Source of the DNA: Eggerthellaceae bacterium
GTDB lineage: Bacteria; Actinomycetota; Coriobacteriia; Coriobacteriales; Eggerthellaceae
Length of the DNA: 40,935 nucleotides
Assembly (NCBI GenBank): GCA_017459925.1
Contig: JAFUCC010000027.1
Coordinates: 1-40,935 of the forward strand
Direction of reading: 5' to 3'
Position 1 is the first letter of the stretch; each line of letters begins with the position of its first letter. Position numbers and translations under genes: made by a program. The notes under the pieces are model-generated. The model saw only the letters and a list, made by a program, of their open reading frames with translations, searched no databases and was not told the DNA's origin. Below, in pieces: positions 8,143 through 16,233 of this stretch.

Positions 8143-8802
8143 ATGGGCTTTACACTTGAAACCATCGTATGGAAGATCATCGTTCCCGGCATTGGCCAAA
8201 CGCTCTACATGTTGGCGTTGGGGTTCGTGTTCTCGGTTGCCATCGGGTTCGCGCTTTCCATCGTGCTCATACTAACCGCTCCGGGCGGGTTGAAGCCGCT
8301 GCCTGCAGTGTACCGCGCGCTCGACATCGTCATAAACGTGCTGCGATCAGTGCCCTTCATCATCTTGATGATCACGCTCATGCCGCTCACGCGCATAGTG
8401 TTCGGCACGGTCATCGGCTCGAACGCTGCCATCTTCAGCATGTCGGTGGCCTGCGCGCCCCTTGTCGCGCGCCTGCTCGAGAGCTCGTTTCGCGAGGTTG
8501 ACCCCGGGCTCATCGAAGCCGCGCGCAGTTTCGGCGCTCCCACGTGGCGCATCGTGACCAGCGTGATCATCGGCGAGTCGGTGCCTTCGATCGTATCGCA
8601 AGTCACGCTCGCGACCGTTTCGATCCTCGGATGCTCGGCTATGGCCGGCGTCGTGGGGGCGGGTGGCTTGGGCGCCATTGCCCTTACCTATGGATACCAG
8701 AACTTCAACGACGCCATCATGTACTCGACAGTCGCCATTTTGGTCGTGCTCGTCATGATTATTCAAAACGTGGGCAATCACATTTACCGCAAGATCAAAT
8801 AG
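8143..8802 (+). CDS. metI: MetI-type ABC transporter permease
   Basis: 219 residues with about five hydrophobic segments, the normal size of MetI. The cytoplasmic coupling loop has the EAA-type motif EAARSFGAPTWRIV that docks on the ATPase. It starts ten bases after metN with AGGGGGAG as ribosome-binding site. It forms the inner-membrane channel of the importer with MetN and the lipoprotein MetQ. Confidence 0.9.
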   Translation: MGFTLETIVWKIIVPGIGQTLYMLALGFVFSVAIGFALSIVLILTAPGGLKPLPAVYRALDIVINVLRSVPFIILMITLMPLTRIVFGTVIGSNAAIFSMSVACAPLVARLLESSFREVDPGLIEAARSFGAPTWRIVTSVIIGESVPSIVSQVTLATVSILGCSAMAGVVGAGGLGAIALTYGYQNFNDAIMYSTVAILVVLVMIIQNVGNHIYRKIK

Positions 8803-8874
8803 GGCCGACGGCTTGCGTGCGAGTGCTCGACAGCCCCTCATTTCGGTGAAGATCCTAGGAGAAAGGATTAGAAA

Positions 8875-9822
8875 ATGGAAAGGAATCTCTCACAAAAAAA
8901 CGTCCTGAAGGTTGTGGCGTCACTCGTGCTGGCGCTCGCGCTCGCAGGCCTTGTGGCTTGCTCGGGCGGGTCTGGGGGCTCAGCTGATTCAAGCGGGTCG
9001 GGGAGCTCGGCAGAATCGAGCGGCGCATCGTCAGCCTCGGCATCGGGTGGTGCCACTGCAGACTCGAGCGCTCCGGAGACCATCGTCATCGCATGCTTGG
9101 CGCGCGAGGAGCCCGATGTGCTGTTCGTCGCCGACCAGCTGAAGGACAAGTACAACATCGTCTCTCAGGTGTTTTCCGACAACAACGCCATTAACGAGGC
9201 GACGCTCGATGGCTCTGTGACGTTGAATTACTTCCAAAACGTGCCCTATCTGGCATCGTGGAACGAAGCGCGCGACACAGACTTGCAGTATTACCGCGAG
9301 GGCATCATCTACACGCGCGACATCGTTGTCGCCCATAACGCCAAAAGCATAGCGGAAATCCCCGATGGCTCAAAAGGCCTTGTCGCCAATGACGCGGCAA
9401 ACCAGGGGCGCGAACTGAAGCTGCTCGCCGAAGCGGGCTTGATTTCGGTGAAGGACGTCGAGCTTCCCACGCTGTACGACATTACCGAGAATCCGAAAAA
9501 CCTCGAGATCATCGAAGTTGACCCGCGTTCGCGCGTCGGTGCTTTCCCCGATGTCGAGTTCATGGTCGCTCCCTCCATCACGGTCTATCAGATGAATGAC
9601 CCGAACATCAAGGTTTCCGATGCTCTGGCCAGCGAGACCAAGGACGTCTTCGCAGCGACGGGCGGCACTGGTTTCGTCGTCACCAAGGAGCTTGCCGATG
9701 AGGACCCGCAGTGGCTGCAGGACATTTACGAGGCCTTCCAGTCCTCCGAGTTCGGCGACTTCGTCGAAAAGACCTACGACGGCGCCAAGATTCCCAACGT
9801 GTACCTGTCGAAGTACGAGTAA
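8875..9822 (+). CDS. metQ: MetQ-type substrate-binding lipoprotein
   Basis: 315 residues. The N-terminus has a basic stretch, a hydrophobic core and the lipobox LVAC with the lipidated cysteine at C29. A Ser/Gly/Ala-rich flexible linker (about residues 30-60) follows, typical of lipoproteins in these actinobacteria. The mature part follows the NlpA/MetQ family (for example TLNYFQNVPYLASWN and IVDP-like EIIEVDPRSRVGAFPDVEF). AGGAGA precedes the ATG. It captures ligand outside the membrane for MetNI. Methionine versus another small metabolite cannot be told from sequence. Confidence 0.88.
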   Translation: MERNLSQKNVLKVVASLVLALALAGLVACSGGSGGSADSSGSGSSAESSGASSASASGGATADSSAPETIVIACLAREEPDVLFVADQLKDKYNIVSQVFSDNNAINEATLDGSVTLNYFQNVPYLASWNEARDTDLQYYREGIIYTRDIVVAHNAKSIAEIPDGSKGLVANDAANQGRELKLLAEAGLISVKDVELPTLYDITENPKNLEIIEVDPRSRVGAFPDVEFMVAPSITVYQMNDPNIKVSDALASETKDVFAATGGTGFVVTKELADEDPQWLQDIYEAFQSSEFGDFVEKTYDGAKIPNVYLSKYE

Positions 9823-9853
9823 ACGCAAGGCGATTTGGAAAAGGAGGTTCATG

Positions 9854-10255
9854 ATGGCAACGGTCGTAGCAATCGGAAACGTCGAGATAGCCCGTGATGA
9901 TGCGCCGCGCTTCATCGAGGTAATCGGCAAGGCCGTCACCGACGGGCTCGGACTTCCGCCTGCGCTCAAGTCGATTCATTACCAGTATGTCGATCCAGCG
10001 TATGCGACACCCAAGGACAAGCCTGAAATCACGTTCTTCGTGTACACGGCGCCGGACAAGACGGTTCCGCAAAAACGCCAGCTCATCGCAAATATTGGTG
10101 CGGCAGTCGATGCGCTTTTCGGAACCGGCGAGGTGATTAGCGTCGTTATCGTCAAGATTCACGACGGCGACAACGTTGGAGTGAACGGCGTGTTGCGTTC
10201 CGATGCATATGCGATCAGCGAGCAGGAAGCTGCTCAAGCTGCGGCTCGCTCGTAA
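9854..10255 (+). CDS. tautomerase-superfamily protein without N-terminal proline
   Basis: 133 residues from the second of two adjacent ATGs (9851 and 9854). AAGGAGG at 9841-9847 is better spaced to 9854. The pattern resembles the 4-oxalocrotonate tautomerase/MIF fold: a beta-alpha-beta unit, a second unit starting PEITFFVYTAPDKT, and the closing VVIVKIHDGDNVGVNGVLR strand region. Catalysis in this superfamily normally uses Pro1 exposed by Met removal, but here residue 2 is alanine. It may be a non-canonical member or a binding protein. It sits tightly between the importer lipoprotein and an aldo/keto reductase, so a role in processing the imported compound is likely. Confidence 0.6.
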   Translation: MATVVAIGNVEIARDDAPRFIEVIGKAVTDGLGLPPALKSIHYQYVDPAYATPKDKPEITFFVYTAPDKTVPQKRQLIANIGAAVDALFGTGEVISVVIVKIHDGDNVGVNGVLRSDAYAISEQEAAQAAARS

Positions 10256-10268
10256 GCTGGTGAGCACC

Positions 10269-11294
10269 ATGCCCAAGATAGTGGAAATCGGCAATAGCGG
10301 CGTGCTCGCCTCGAACATCACGATGGGCGCGATGGGCATCGGCGGCGGCTTCAGGTACCCCGATTCCGACGATGCGGAATCCATCCGCGCGATTCATGCG
10401 GCAATCGATGCGGGCATCACGCTCATCGACAGCGCTCCGGTCTACGGGTTCGGCCATAGCGAGGAGGTGATCGGCAAGGCCATAGCCGACCGTCGAGACA
10501 AGGTGGTCGTGTCGACCAAGTGCGGGCTTTGGTGGGATGACGAGGAAGGAAGCTACCGGTTCACATGGGAAGGCAAGCGCGTCAAGCGCAATCTGAGCGC
10601 GCGCACCCTGCGGATCGAATTGCAGAACAGCCTGAAGCGGCTGGGAACCGATTACATCGACATCTACTACACGCACAATCCCGCATGCCCTCCGTTTGAC
10701 ACGCCTATCGAGGAGACCATCGGCGTGCTCGAGGAGTTCAAGCGCGAAGGCTACATACGCGCCATAGGAGCGTCGAATGCCGAGGTTCACCACGTTCAGA
10801 GCTACCTCGATCTCGGAAGCGTGGATATCGTGCAGCGTCGTTATAGCATGTTCGACCATTCCGCCGAAGAAACGCTCTTCGCGTTCGCTCGGAAGAAAGG
10901 GCTGAGCTTGCACGGTTACTCGGTGCTTGAAAAGGGTTTGTTCGGGGGTTCCGTCAAACGCGGCCATGACCTTGCGCACGATGAGGCGCGCAACAATTCC
11001 GGTTCTAATGCGCCTGGCAACATCTGGGCATCGGCGCAGTCGCTTGACTTGGCCGTCGATTATGCTGACGCGCTCGCCCGCGAGGTCGCAGCCCCGTTGG
11101 GGCTGACGCTTGCAGAGCTCGCAATCGCCTACGATGTGAACAAGGGCGTGAACCCGATCGTGGGAATCCGCCGAGAGAGCCATGTGGCCGGCGTCGTGCG
11201 GGGGAGCGAGGTCGAATTGCCCTCTGACATCCTGTCTGAAATCGACCGTCGAGCTGACGAGCTCACGTCGAAAGTCAACGAGCTGGGCGCCTGA
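10269..11294 (+). CDS. aldo/keto reductase
   Basis: 341 residues from the ATG at 10269. An in-frame start further 5' overlaps the preceding gene and lacks a better ribosome-binding site. The AKR catalytic tetrad is visible: D and Y in DSAPVYGFGHSEEVIG, K in VVVSTKCG and H in YIDIYYTHNP. The C-terminus has a NADPH-binding pattern (NPIVGIRRESHV). It reduces a carbonyl with NAD(P)H or the reverse, in the cytosol. Last gene of the importer operon, followed by a terminator. Coupled with the upstream tautomerase-like gene it suggests conversion of a keto or enol compound. Confidence 0.85.
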   Translation: MPKIVEIGNSGVLASNITMGAMGIGGGFRYPDSDDAESIRAIHAAIDAGITLIDSAPVYGFGHSEEVIGKAIADRRDKVVVSTKCGLWWDDEEGSYRFTWEGKRVKRNLSARTLRIELQNSLKRLGTDYIDIYYTHNPACPPFDTPIEETIGVLEEFKREGYIRAIGASNAEVHHVQSYLDLGSVDIVQRRYSMFDHSAEETLFAFARKKGLSLHGYSVLEKGLFGGSVKRGHDLAHDEARNNSGSNAPGNIWASAQSLDLAVDYADALAREVAAPLGLTLAELAIAYDVNKGVNPIVGIRRESHVAGVVRGSEVELPSDILSEIDRRADELTSKVNELGA

Positions 11295-11341
11295 TCGCGA
11301 TACGTCGTTTAGACGGCGCAGAAGAAAAGACGATGAAGCGA

Positions 11342-11368
11342 GGGGGAGGTGAACGGCCTCCCCCTTTT
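11342..11368 (+). terminator. Rho-independent terminator after aldo/keto reductase
   Basis: A perfect 8-bp stem GGGGGAGG/CCTCCCCC with a 7-nt loop is followed by TTTT. It ends the LysR-linked operon just before the AAGGGAG ribosome-binding site of the next gene. The short T-run leaves room for readthrough. Confidence 0.65.
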
Positions 11369-11382
11369 CGAAGGGAGACGAC

Positions 11383-12792
11383 ATGCTCGCGAATTGGAGC
11401 GAGGTCGAGCCATCGCTCGACCATTGGATAGACGCCCACGAAGGCGATCTGGTGAATCTCGTGCAAGAACTCGTCCGCTATCCGAGTGTAAGCACGGGGC
11501 TCCATGCCGATTCGCGTTATCCGTTTGGGGTTGCGTGCGCCCGCTTGGCGGATGCCTCGCGGGAAATCGTGGAAGGCTGCGGCCTGGCTTGGCAGAACCA
11601 CGATTACTTCGCGATATCCGCGACGTACCGCTCGTCTGCGGGCGAGGCGGGGCACGACGAGTCCCCTGAGCGCCCGCGCATTGCGTTCTATTCCCATCTG
11701 GATGTCGTTCCGGCGGGTTCCGAGGGATGGGACCATCCTCCGTTCGAGCCGTACGAGAAAGATGGGTGGATTTACGGTCGGGGCTCTACGGACAACAAGG
11801 GTCCGTTTGCAAGCGTCTTGCTTGCCCTGCGCTTCCTCGCAGAACAAGGGGTGCAGCTCAATCATGACGTAACGCTGTTCGGCGGGTTTGACGAAGAAGT
11901 CGGCATGGATGATGCGAAGTGGATCGTCGAGCACATCGGACCTGCCCGGTTCAATTTGGTTTCCGACTGCTCGTTTCCCGTGTGCGTGGCTGAAAAGGGG
12001 ATACTCGAGGCGCATGTCTCACGCCGGCTCGATGATCCGGCGCTGCTCAGCTTGGATGCCGGCGAAGCGGCAAATGCGATTCCCGCTGTTGCCTTCGCCG
12101 AGGTCATGCAGCGAAAGGGTGCCGACAATCAACGCGAATGCCCTGTGCGCCACAGGGCCGTGGGGCGCGCCGCGCACGCCGCGTTTCCCGAGGGTTCGGA
12201 AAACGCGCTTGTGAAACTTGCAGGCGAGCTTGCGGCCGACGAATCCCTTTCGACGGTTTCTCGCGATACGTTCGCCGCCTTGTCCAGCCTGTTCGCGACG
12301 CACGATGGGCAAGGTTTGGGAATTGCCCTGCAAGACGATTTCCTCGGATCGACCACCTGCGTGCCGACCGTTGCGCGTTATGAAAACGGCGTCCTTCGCG
12401 TGCTGGTGAACGTGAGGTATCCCGCCGCGAGCGATGGGGGATGGGTCCGCGAGACGTTTGCCAAATCGATGGGCGATGCGGGTTTCGAAATCGATTCGGT
12501 GTTGGAAAGCCCCGCACGTGACGTCTCCAAAGACAGCGCGTTGGTGCAGCGGCTCACGAACATTGTGAACGAGGAGCTGCAAAGCGAGTTGCGCCCCTAT
12601 TCGATGGGGGGCGCTACGCATGCGCGATGGATTCCCGGCGCATTGGGGTTTGGGCCAGGGCGCCAGTTCGACGGGGTGTTTCCCCCGCGCACGGGTTCTG
12701 GGCATGAGGCCAATGAGGCGGTGGGCCTGCTGCACCTCGAGCAAGCGACGAAAATCTACGTTCGAACGATTATCGAGCTCGATGCGCTTTGA
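11383..12792 (+). CDS. M20 family metallopeptidase (PepV-like dipeptidase)
   Basis: 469 residues, the usual length for PepV/Sapep-type M20 dipeptidases. The first metal ligand motif is SHLDVVPAG (H-x-D). The bridging Asp is in GRGSTDNKGP, the catalytic/metal Glu pair in GGFDEEVGMDD, and a late metal His probably lies in GSGHEANEAV. A central lid domain separates the two halves of the catalytic domain. AAGGGAG precedes the ATG. It would hydrolyse dipeptides or an N-acylated amino acid in the cytosol. Beside the acyl-CoA genes it may release the amino acid or acid that feeds the pathway; that link is inference. Confidence 0.85.
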   Translation: MLANWSEVEPSLDHWIDAHEGDLVNLVQELVRYPSVSTGLHADSRYPFGVACARLADASREIVEGCGLAWQNHDYFAISATYRSSAGEAGHDESPERPRIAFYSHLDVVPAGSEGWDHPPFEPYEKDGWIYGRGSTDNKGPFASVLLALRFLAEQGVQLNHDVTLFGGFDEEVGMDDAKWIVEHIGPARFNLVSDCSFPVCVAEKGILEAHVSRRLDDPALLSLDAGEAANAIPAVAFAEVMQRKGADNQRECPVRHRAVGRAAHAAFPEGSENALVKLAGELAADESLSTVSRDTFAALSSLFATHDGQGLGIALQDDFLGSTTCVPTVARYENGVLRVLVNVRYPAASDGGWVRETFAKSMGDAGFEIDSVLESPARDVSKDSALVQRLTNIVNEELQSELRPYSMGGATHARWIPGALGFGPGRQFDGVFPPRTGSGHEANEAVGLLHLEQATKIYVRTIIELDAL

Positions 12793-12819
12793 GCCATCTG
12801 AGGGCGTGCTCGACGCCGC

Positions 12820-12900
12820 GGACTAGGCACAAGGAGAAAATGTCTAGTCCGTTTTAAGTCCGCTTTCTGTAGTGTGGGATATGCCAAGGATTGGCATATC
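12820..12900. promoter_or_regulatory. two operator-like dyads upstream of etfB
   Basis: GGACTAG (12820-12826) is mirrored by CTAGTCC (12844-12850). A stronger site, a perfect 10-bp inverted repeat with a 3-bp spacer, covers 12878-12900 (GATATGCCAA-GGA-TTGGCATATC). It has no T-run, so a protein-binding site is more likely than a terminator. It lies 25 bp before the etfB start codon. The PucR-type regulator encoded downstream in the same cluster, or the LysR protein, could bind it. I see no clear -10/-35 pair. Confidence 0.5.
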
Positions 12901-12925
12901 AACGACTAATGTGAAAGGGGCTCAG

Positions 12926-13681
12926 ATGAACATCGTCGTTGCCGTAAAAGTTGTCCCCGATGACCAGGACATTCAAGTCACCGTCGGTGGTGCGCTCGAC
13001 ATGTCCAAGGCTCATCAGGCCATTTCTGCGTACGACCTGAACGCCATCGAGGCGGCGGCCCAGCTTGCCGCAGCAGCGGGCGATTCCACGGTCAGCGTGG
13101 TCACCGTCGGCGGTTCCGCCATCGACGACTCGAAACTCAAGAAGAACATCCTGGCGCGCGGTGCCGACCAGCTGTTCATGATCGCCGACGATGCCGCGGC
13201 CGACCTCGACGCCCATGCGACGGCCGCATGCCTTGCCGAGAAGATCAAGGCCATCGGCTTTGACGTGGTCGTGTGCGGCGACGGCTCTGCCGACAACTAC
13301 GCACAGCAGGTCGACGTGCAGCTCGCATACGCCCTCGGCGTGCCGAGCGTGAACGGCGTGGTGAAGATCGAGGCCAACGGCGCTTCCATCACCGCCGAGC
13401 GCAAGCTCGAAGACGTCGTCGAGGTCGTCGAGGTGCCCACGCCCTGCGTGCTGGCCGTCTCGCCCGACGTGGCGCTGCCGCGCATCCCGGGCATGAAGGA
13501 CATCCTGCAGGCTGGCAAGAAGCCCATGGACATCGCCGCGGCCGGTTCCGTCGCAGCAGCCGCCGTGACGACGGTCGACGTGAAGGCCCCCGAGGCCGCC
13601 GAGCGCAAGCTCGATGTGAAGGATGCAGCTGACGACGGCGCAATCGACGCTTTCGTCGCAGCGATAAAGGCCGCGCTGTAA
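12926..13681 (+). CDS. fixA: electron transfer flavoprotein beta subunit (FixA/EtfB)
   Basis: 251 residues from the ATG at 12926 with GAAAGGGG just upstream. An in-frame ATG at 12872 would translate the operator dyad and is rejected. The start MNIVVAVKVVPDDQDIQV, the segment AISAYDLNAIEAA and the ending IPGMKDILQAGKKP follow the EtfB/FixA family. With EtfA it binds FAD and AMP or a second FAD and passes electrons between an acyl-CoA dehydrogenase or NADH and the FixCX membrane-facing oxidoreductase. The order fixA-fixB-fixC-fixX is complete here, as in carnitine and nitrogen-fixation systems. Confidence 0.92.
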   Translation: MNIVVAVKVVPDDQDIQVTVGGALDMSKAHQAISAYDLNAIEAAAQLAAAAGDSTVSVVTVGGSAIDDSKLKKNILARGADQLFMIADDAAADLDAHATAACLAEKIKAIGFDVVVCGDGSADNYAQQVDVQLAYALGVPSVNGVVKIEANGASITAERKLEDVVEVVEVPTPCVLAVSPDVALPRIPGMKDILQAGKKPMDIAAAGSVAAAAVTTVDVKAPEAAERKLDVKDAADDGAIDAFVAAIKAAL

Positions 13682-13699
13682 AGGAAAGGGACGGAAACC

Positions 13700-14587
13700 A
13701 TGAAAGCATTCGTTATCGCTGAACATGCAGATGCGGCCAGCGCTTTGGCAGCTGGGGCCCGTGCATTGGCCGATGAGGTCGCCGTGGCCGTGATAGGCGA
13801 CGAGGGCGTGCCTGCGGGCATCGCCGACGCCGCTTATCATGTCGCCATCCCCACCTCTGCGGTGGCCGATGACGCCAACGTCACGTTGGCCCCGGTTGTC
13901 GAAGGCGCCGACATCGTGCTCGCCGAGCCGACGCGCCACGTGAAGTCGGTCGTGGGCAAGCTCGCCGCCGCTGCGGGCGCATCCGTCATCACCGACGCCA
14001 TGGCCATCGAGGCCGATGGCGCAACGGCCATGTACTTCGGCGGCATCGGCCAGATCAAGCGCCATGCCGAGACGCCATGCGCGTTCTACACGGTCGGCGC
14101 GAACGCGTTTGGCGACGCGCAGCCGAGCGGCTCGAACGGTGCCGCCGAGGAGCTTGCCTGGGTGGAGCCGGCCAACGCGGTGAAGCTCGTCTCCTTCACG
14201 CCGATCGAGAAGAGCGGCGTCGACCTGACCAAGTCCGAGGTGGTTGTGGCTGCCGGCCGCGGTTTCGCCGAAGAGGCCGACCTCGATCTGGCGCGCGCGT
14301 TCTGCGACAAAATCGGCGCGGGCCTTGGCTGCTCGCGTCCGCTCGCCGAAGGCGTGAACTGGATGCCCACCGAGACCTACATCGGCGTGTCCGGCCTCAT
14401 GCTGTCGCCGAAGGTGTACGTCGGCCTCGGTATCTCCGGCCAGATGCAGCATATGGTGGGCGTGAAGACGGCCGACATCGTGTTCGCCATCAACAAGGAT
14501 AAGAACGCCCCCATCTTCAAGCAGTGCGACTACGGACTGGTGGGCGATTTGAAGACCATCCTGCCCGCTCTGACCGCGGCCCTGTAA
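13700..14587 (+). CDS. fixB: electron transfer flavoprotein alpha subunit (FixB/EtfA)
   Basis: 295 residues. The C-terminal FAD-binding domain is well kept: a VVAAGRGF-type strand, GCSRPLAEGVNWMPTE, the YVGLGISGQMQHMVGVK segment and INKDKNAPIFKQCDYGLVGD. The N-terminal half is the family's divergent nucleotide-fold domain. It starts 18 bases after etfB with AAGGAAAGGGA as ribosome-binding region. It pairs with FixA. Confidence 0.92.
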   Translation: MKAFVIAEHADAASALAAGARALADEVAVAVIGDEGVPAGIADAAYHVAIPTSAVADDANVTLAPVVEGADIVLAEPTRHVKSVVGKLAAAAGASVITDAMAIEADGATAMYFGGIGQIKRHAETPCAFYTVGANAFGDAQPSGSNGAAEELAWVEPANAVKLVSFTPIEKSGVDLTKSEVVVAAGRGFAEEADLDLARAFCDKIGAGLGCSRPLAEGVNWMPTETYIGVSGLMLSPKVYVGLGISGQMQHMVGVKTADIVFAINKDKNAPIFKQCDYGLVGDLKTILPALTAAL

Positions 14588-14608
14588 TAGCGAAAGGTTG
14601 GCTGTACC

Positions 14609-15910
14609 GTGTCTGAATCTGATTTCGAGGTAATCGTCGTCGGCGCTGGCTTGGCCGGCTCGGTTGCAGCGTACGAGCTCGCGAAGCTGGGCAAGTCGGT
14701 GCTCGTTGTCGAGCGCGGCAACTTCGCCGGTGCTAAGAACATGACTGGCGGGCGCATCTACGTGCACTCGCTGCGCAACGTGTTCACCGATGAAGAGCTC
14801 GCCGAAGCGCCTTTCGAGCGCAAGATCGTGCACGAGCGCATCTCGCTCATGGCGCCCGACGCCAACTTCACGATCGATTTCTCGTCCGGCGAGATGTCCA
14901 AGCCCGAGCAGGCCAGCTACTCGGTGCTGCATGCGACGTTCGACGCGTGGCTTGCCGAGAAGGCCGAAGAGGCCGGTGCCGAGATGATCTACGGCATTCC
15001 GGTCGAAGGCCTGCTGAAGGACGAAACCGGCAAGGTTTGCGGCGTGCGCGCGGGCGAAGACGAGATCACGGCCGACATTGTCATCCTTGCTGACGGCGCG
15101 AACTCGCTGCTCGCCAAAGAGGCGGTCGGTTACGAGAAGCCGCCCGCGTCGCAGATGGCCGTCAGCGTCAAGGAAGTGTTCGATCTTCCCGCCGGCACCA
15201 TCACGGACCGCATCCTCGCGAACTCCGACGACGAGGGCGCGGCATGGCTGTTCGCCGGCGACGCGACCCACGGCACGTTTGGCGGCGGGTTCATGTACAC
15301 CAACAAGGAATCCATCAGCTTGGGCGTCGTGGCGGGCATCGAGGCATGCGCCAACGGCGGCGTGCCCGTGTACCAGATGCTCGAGGACCTGAAGAACCAT
15401 CCTGCAGTTGCCCCGCTCATCCGCGGCGCCAAGGTCATGGAACACTCGGGCCACATGGTTCCCGAGGGCGGCCTGAACATCATGCCGCAGCTTGTGAACG
15501 ACGGCGTCATGCTGGCAGGCGACAGCGCCATGATGTGCATCAACCTTGGTTATATGGTCCGCGGCATGGACTACGCCGTCGCCGCCGGCCAGATGGCCGG
15601 CCGCCATGCAGCCGTGGCGCTCGAGGTGGGCGACACGTCGAAGGCCGCGTTGCAGGGTTACGTCGAGGACCTGGAAAACTCGTTCGTCATGAAGGACTTC
15701 CGCCAATACCAGGGCGAGCCGGCGTTCCTCGAGAACTTCGACCGCATGTTCAGCGGGTACCCGGAGATGGTGCGCGACATCATGAACGAGATGTTCGTCG
15801 TCGACGGCAGTCCCGTCACGCCACTGAAGAAGAAGGTCATGCCGCATGTGAAGAAGGTCGGCATCATGAACATCGCACGCGACGTGAGGGGAGCGATGAA
15901 GGCCCTATGA
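14609..15910 (+). CDS. fixC: FixC-type flavoprotein, Etf:quinone oxidoreductase family
   Basis: 433 residues, typical of FixC (about 430). It starts at GTG 14609 after GAAAGG. The FAD dinucleotide-binding motif VVGAGLAGSVAAYELAKLG opens the protein. AGDSAMMCINLGYMVRGMD matches the second FAD site of the ETF-QO/geranylgeranyl-reductase superfamily, and substrate-type segments (PEGGLNIMPQLVNDG) follow FixC. It takes electrons from FixAB and hands them to quinone, or works in reverse in electron bifurcation. The stop overlaps the fixX start (ATGA), so the two are translationally coupled. Confidence 0.92.
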   Translation: MSESDFEVIVVGAGLAGSVAAYELAKLGKSVLVVERGNFAGAKNMTGGRIYVHSLRNVFTDEELAEAPFERKIVHERISLMAPDANFTIDFSSGEMSKPEQASYSVLHATFDAWLAEKAEEAGAEMIYGIPVEGLLKDETGKVCGVRAGEDEITADIVILADGANSLLAKEAVGYEKPPASQMAVSVKEVFDLPAGTITDRILANSDDEGAAWLFAGDATHGTFGGGFMYTNKESISLGVVAGIEACANGGVPVYQMLEDLKNHPAVAPLIRGAKVMEHSGHMVPEGGLNIMPQLVNDGVMLAGDSAMMCINLGYMVRGMDYAVAAGQMAGRHAAVALEVGDTSKAALQGYVEDLENSFVMKDFRQYQGEPAFLENFDRMFSGYPEMVRDIMNEMFVVDGSPVTPLKKKVMPHVKKVGIMNIARDVRGAMKAL

Positions 15911-16203
15911 GTCAGATGAACATCACCGTGAACGTCGACGAGTACTTGGCGCTGAACAAGTACGAGGTCGACGAGGAAAACGCGCATATCGAGCTCGTCG
16001 ACGATCCTGACGACGCGGAGTTCGACAAGCTCGTCCGCGTGTGTCCTGCCGCGCTGTACAAGCGCGACGAGGACGGCCGCAAGTGCTTCGACTACGCTGG
16101 CTGCCTGGAATGCGGCACGTGCCGCATCATCTGCGGCGACACCATCGTGAAGAAATGGGAGTTCCCTGGGCCGACTATGGGGGTAGAATATCGGTACGGC
16201 TAA
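15907..16203 (+). CDS. fixX: FixX ferredoxin-like protein
   Basis: 98 residues, the normal FixX length. The start was chosen from the ATGA overlap with fixC. Cluster ligands are C46 (VCPAALY) and C66, C69, C72 and C76 in CLECGTCRIIC, the CxxCxxCxxxC pattern for a [4Fe-4S] cluster. FixX associates with FixC, giving the FixC/FixX equivalent of the fused ETF-quinone oxidoreductase. Confidence 0.92.
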   Translation: MSQMNITVNVDEYLALNKYEVDEENAHIELVDDPDDAEFDKLVRVCPAALYKRDEDGRKCFDYAGCLECGTCRIICGDTIVKKWEFPGPTMGVEYRYG

Positions 16204-16233
16204 CGTACTAGGAGCGGTGCCCTGAGCTTCACG

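Noticed and set aside
12899..15847. A 982-codon open frame on the minus strand opposite the etf/fix genes
   Set aside because: Its translation is His/Val/Arg-rich and low in family signal, a typical mirror of GC-rich codons. The plus-strand genes are unmistakable.
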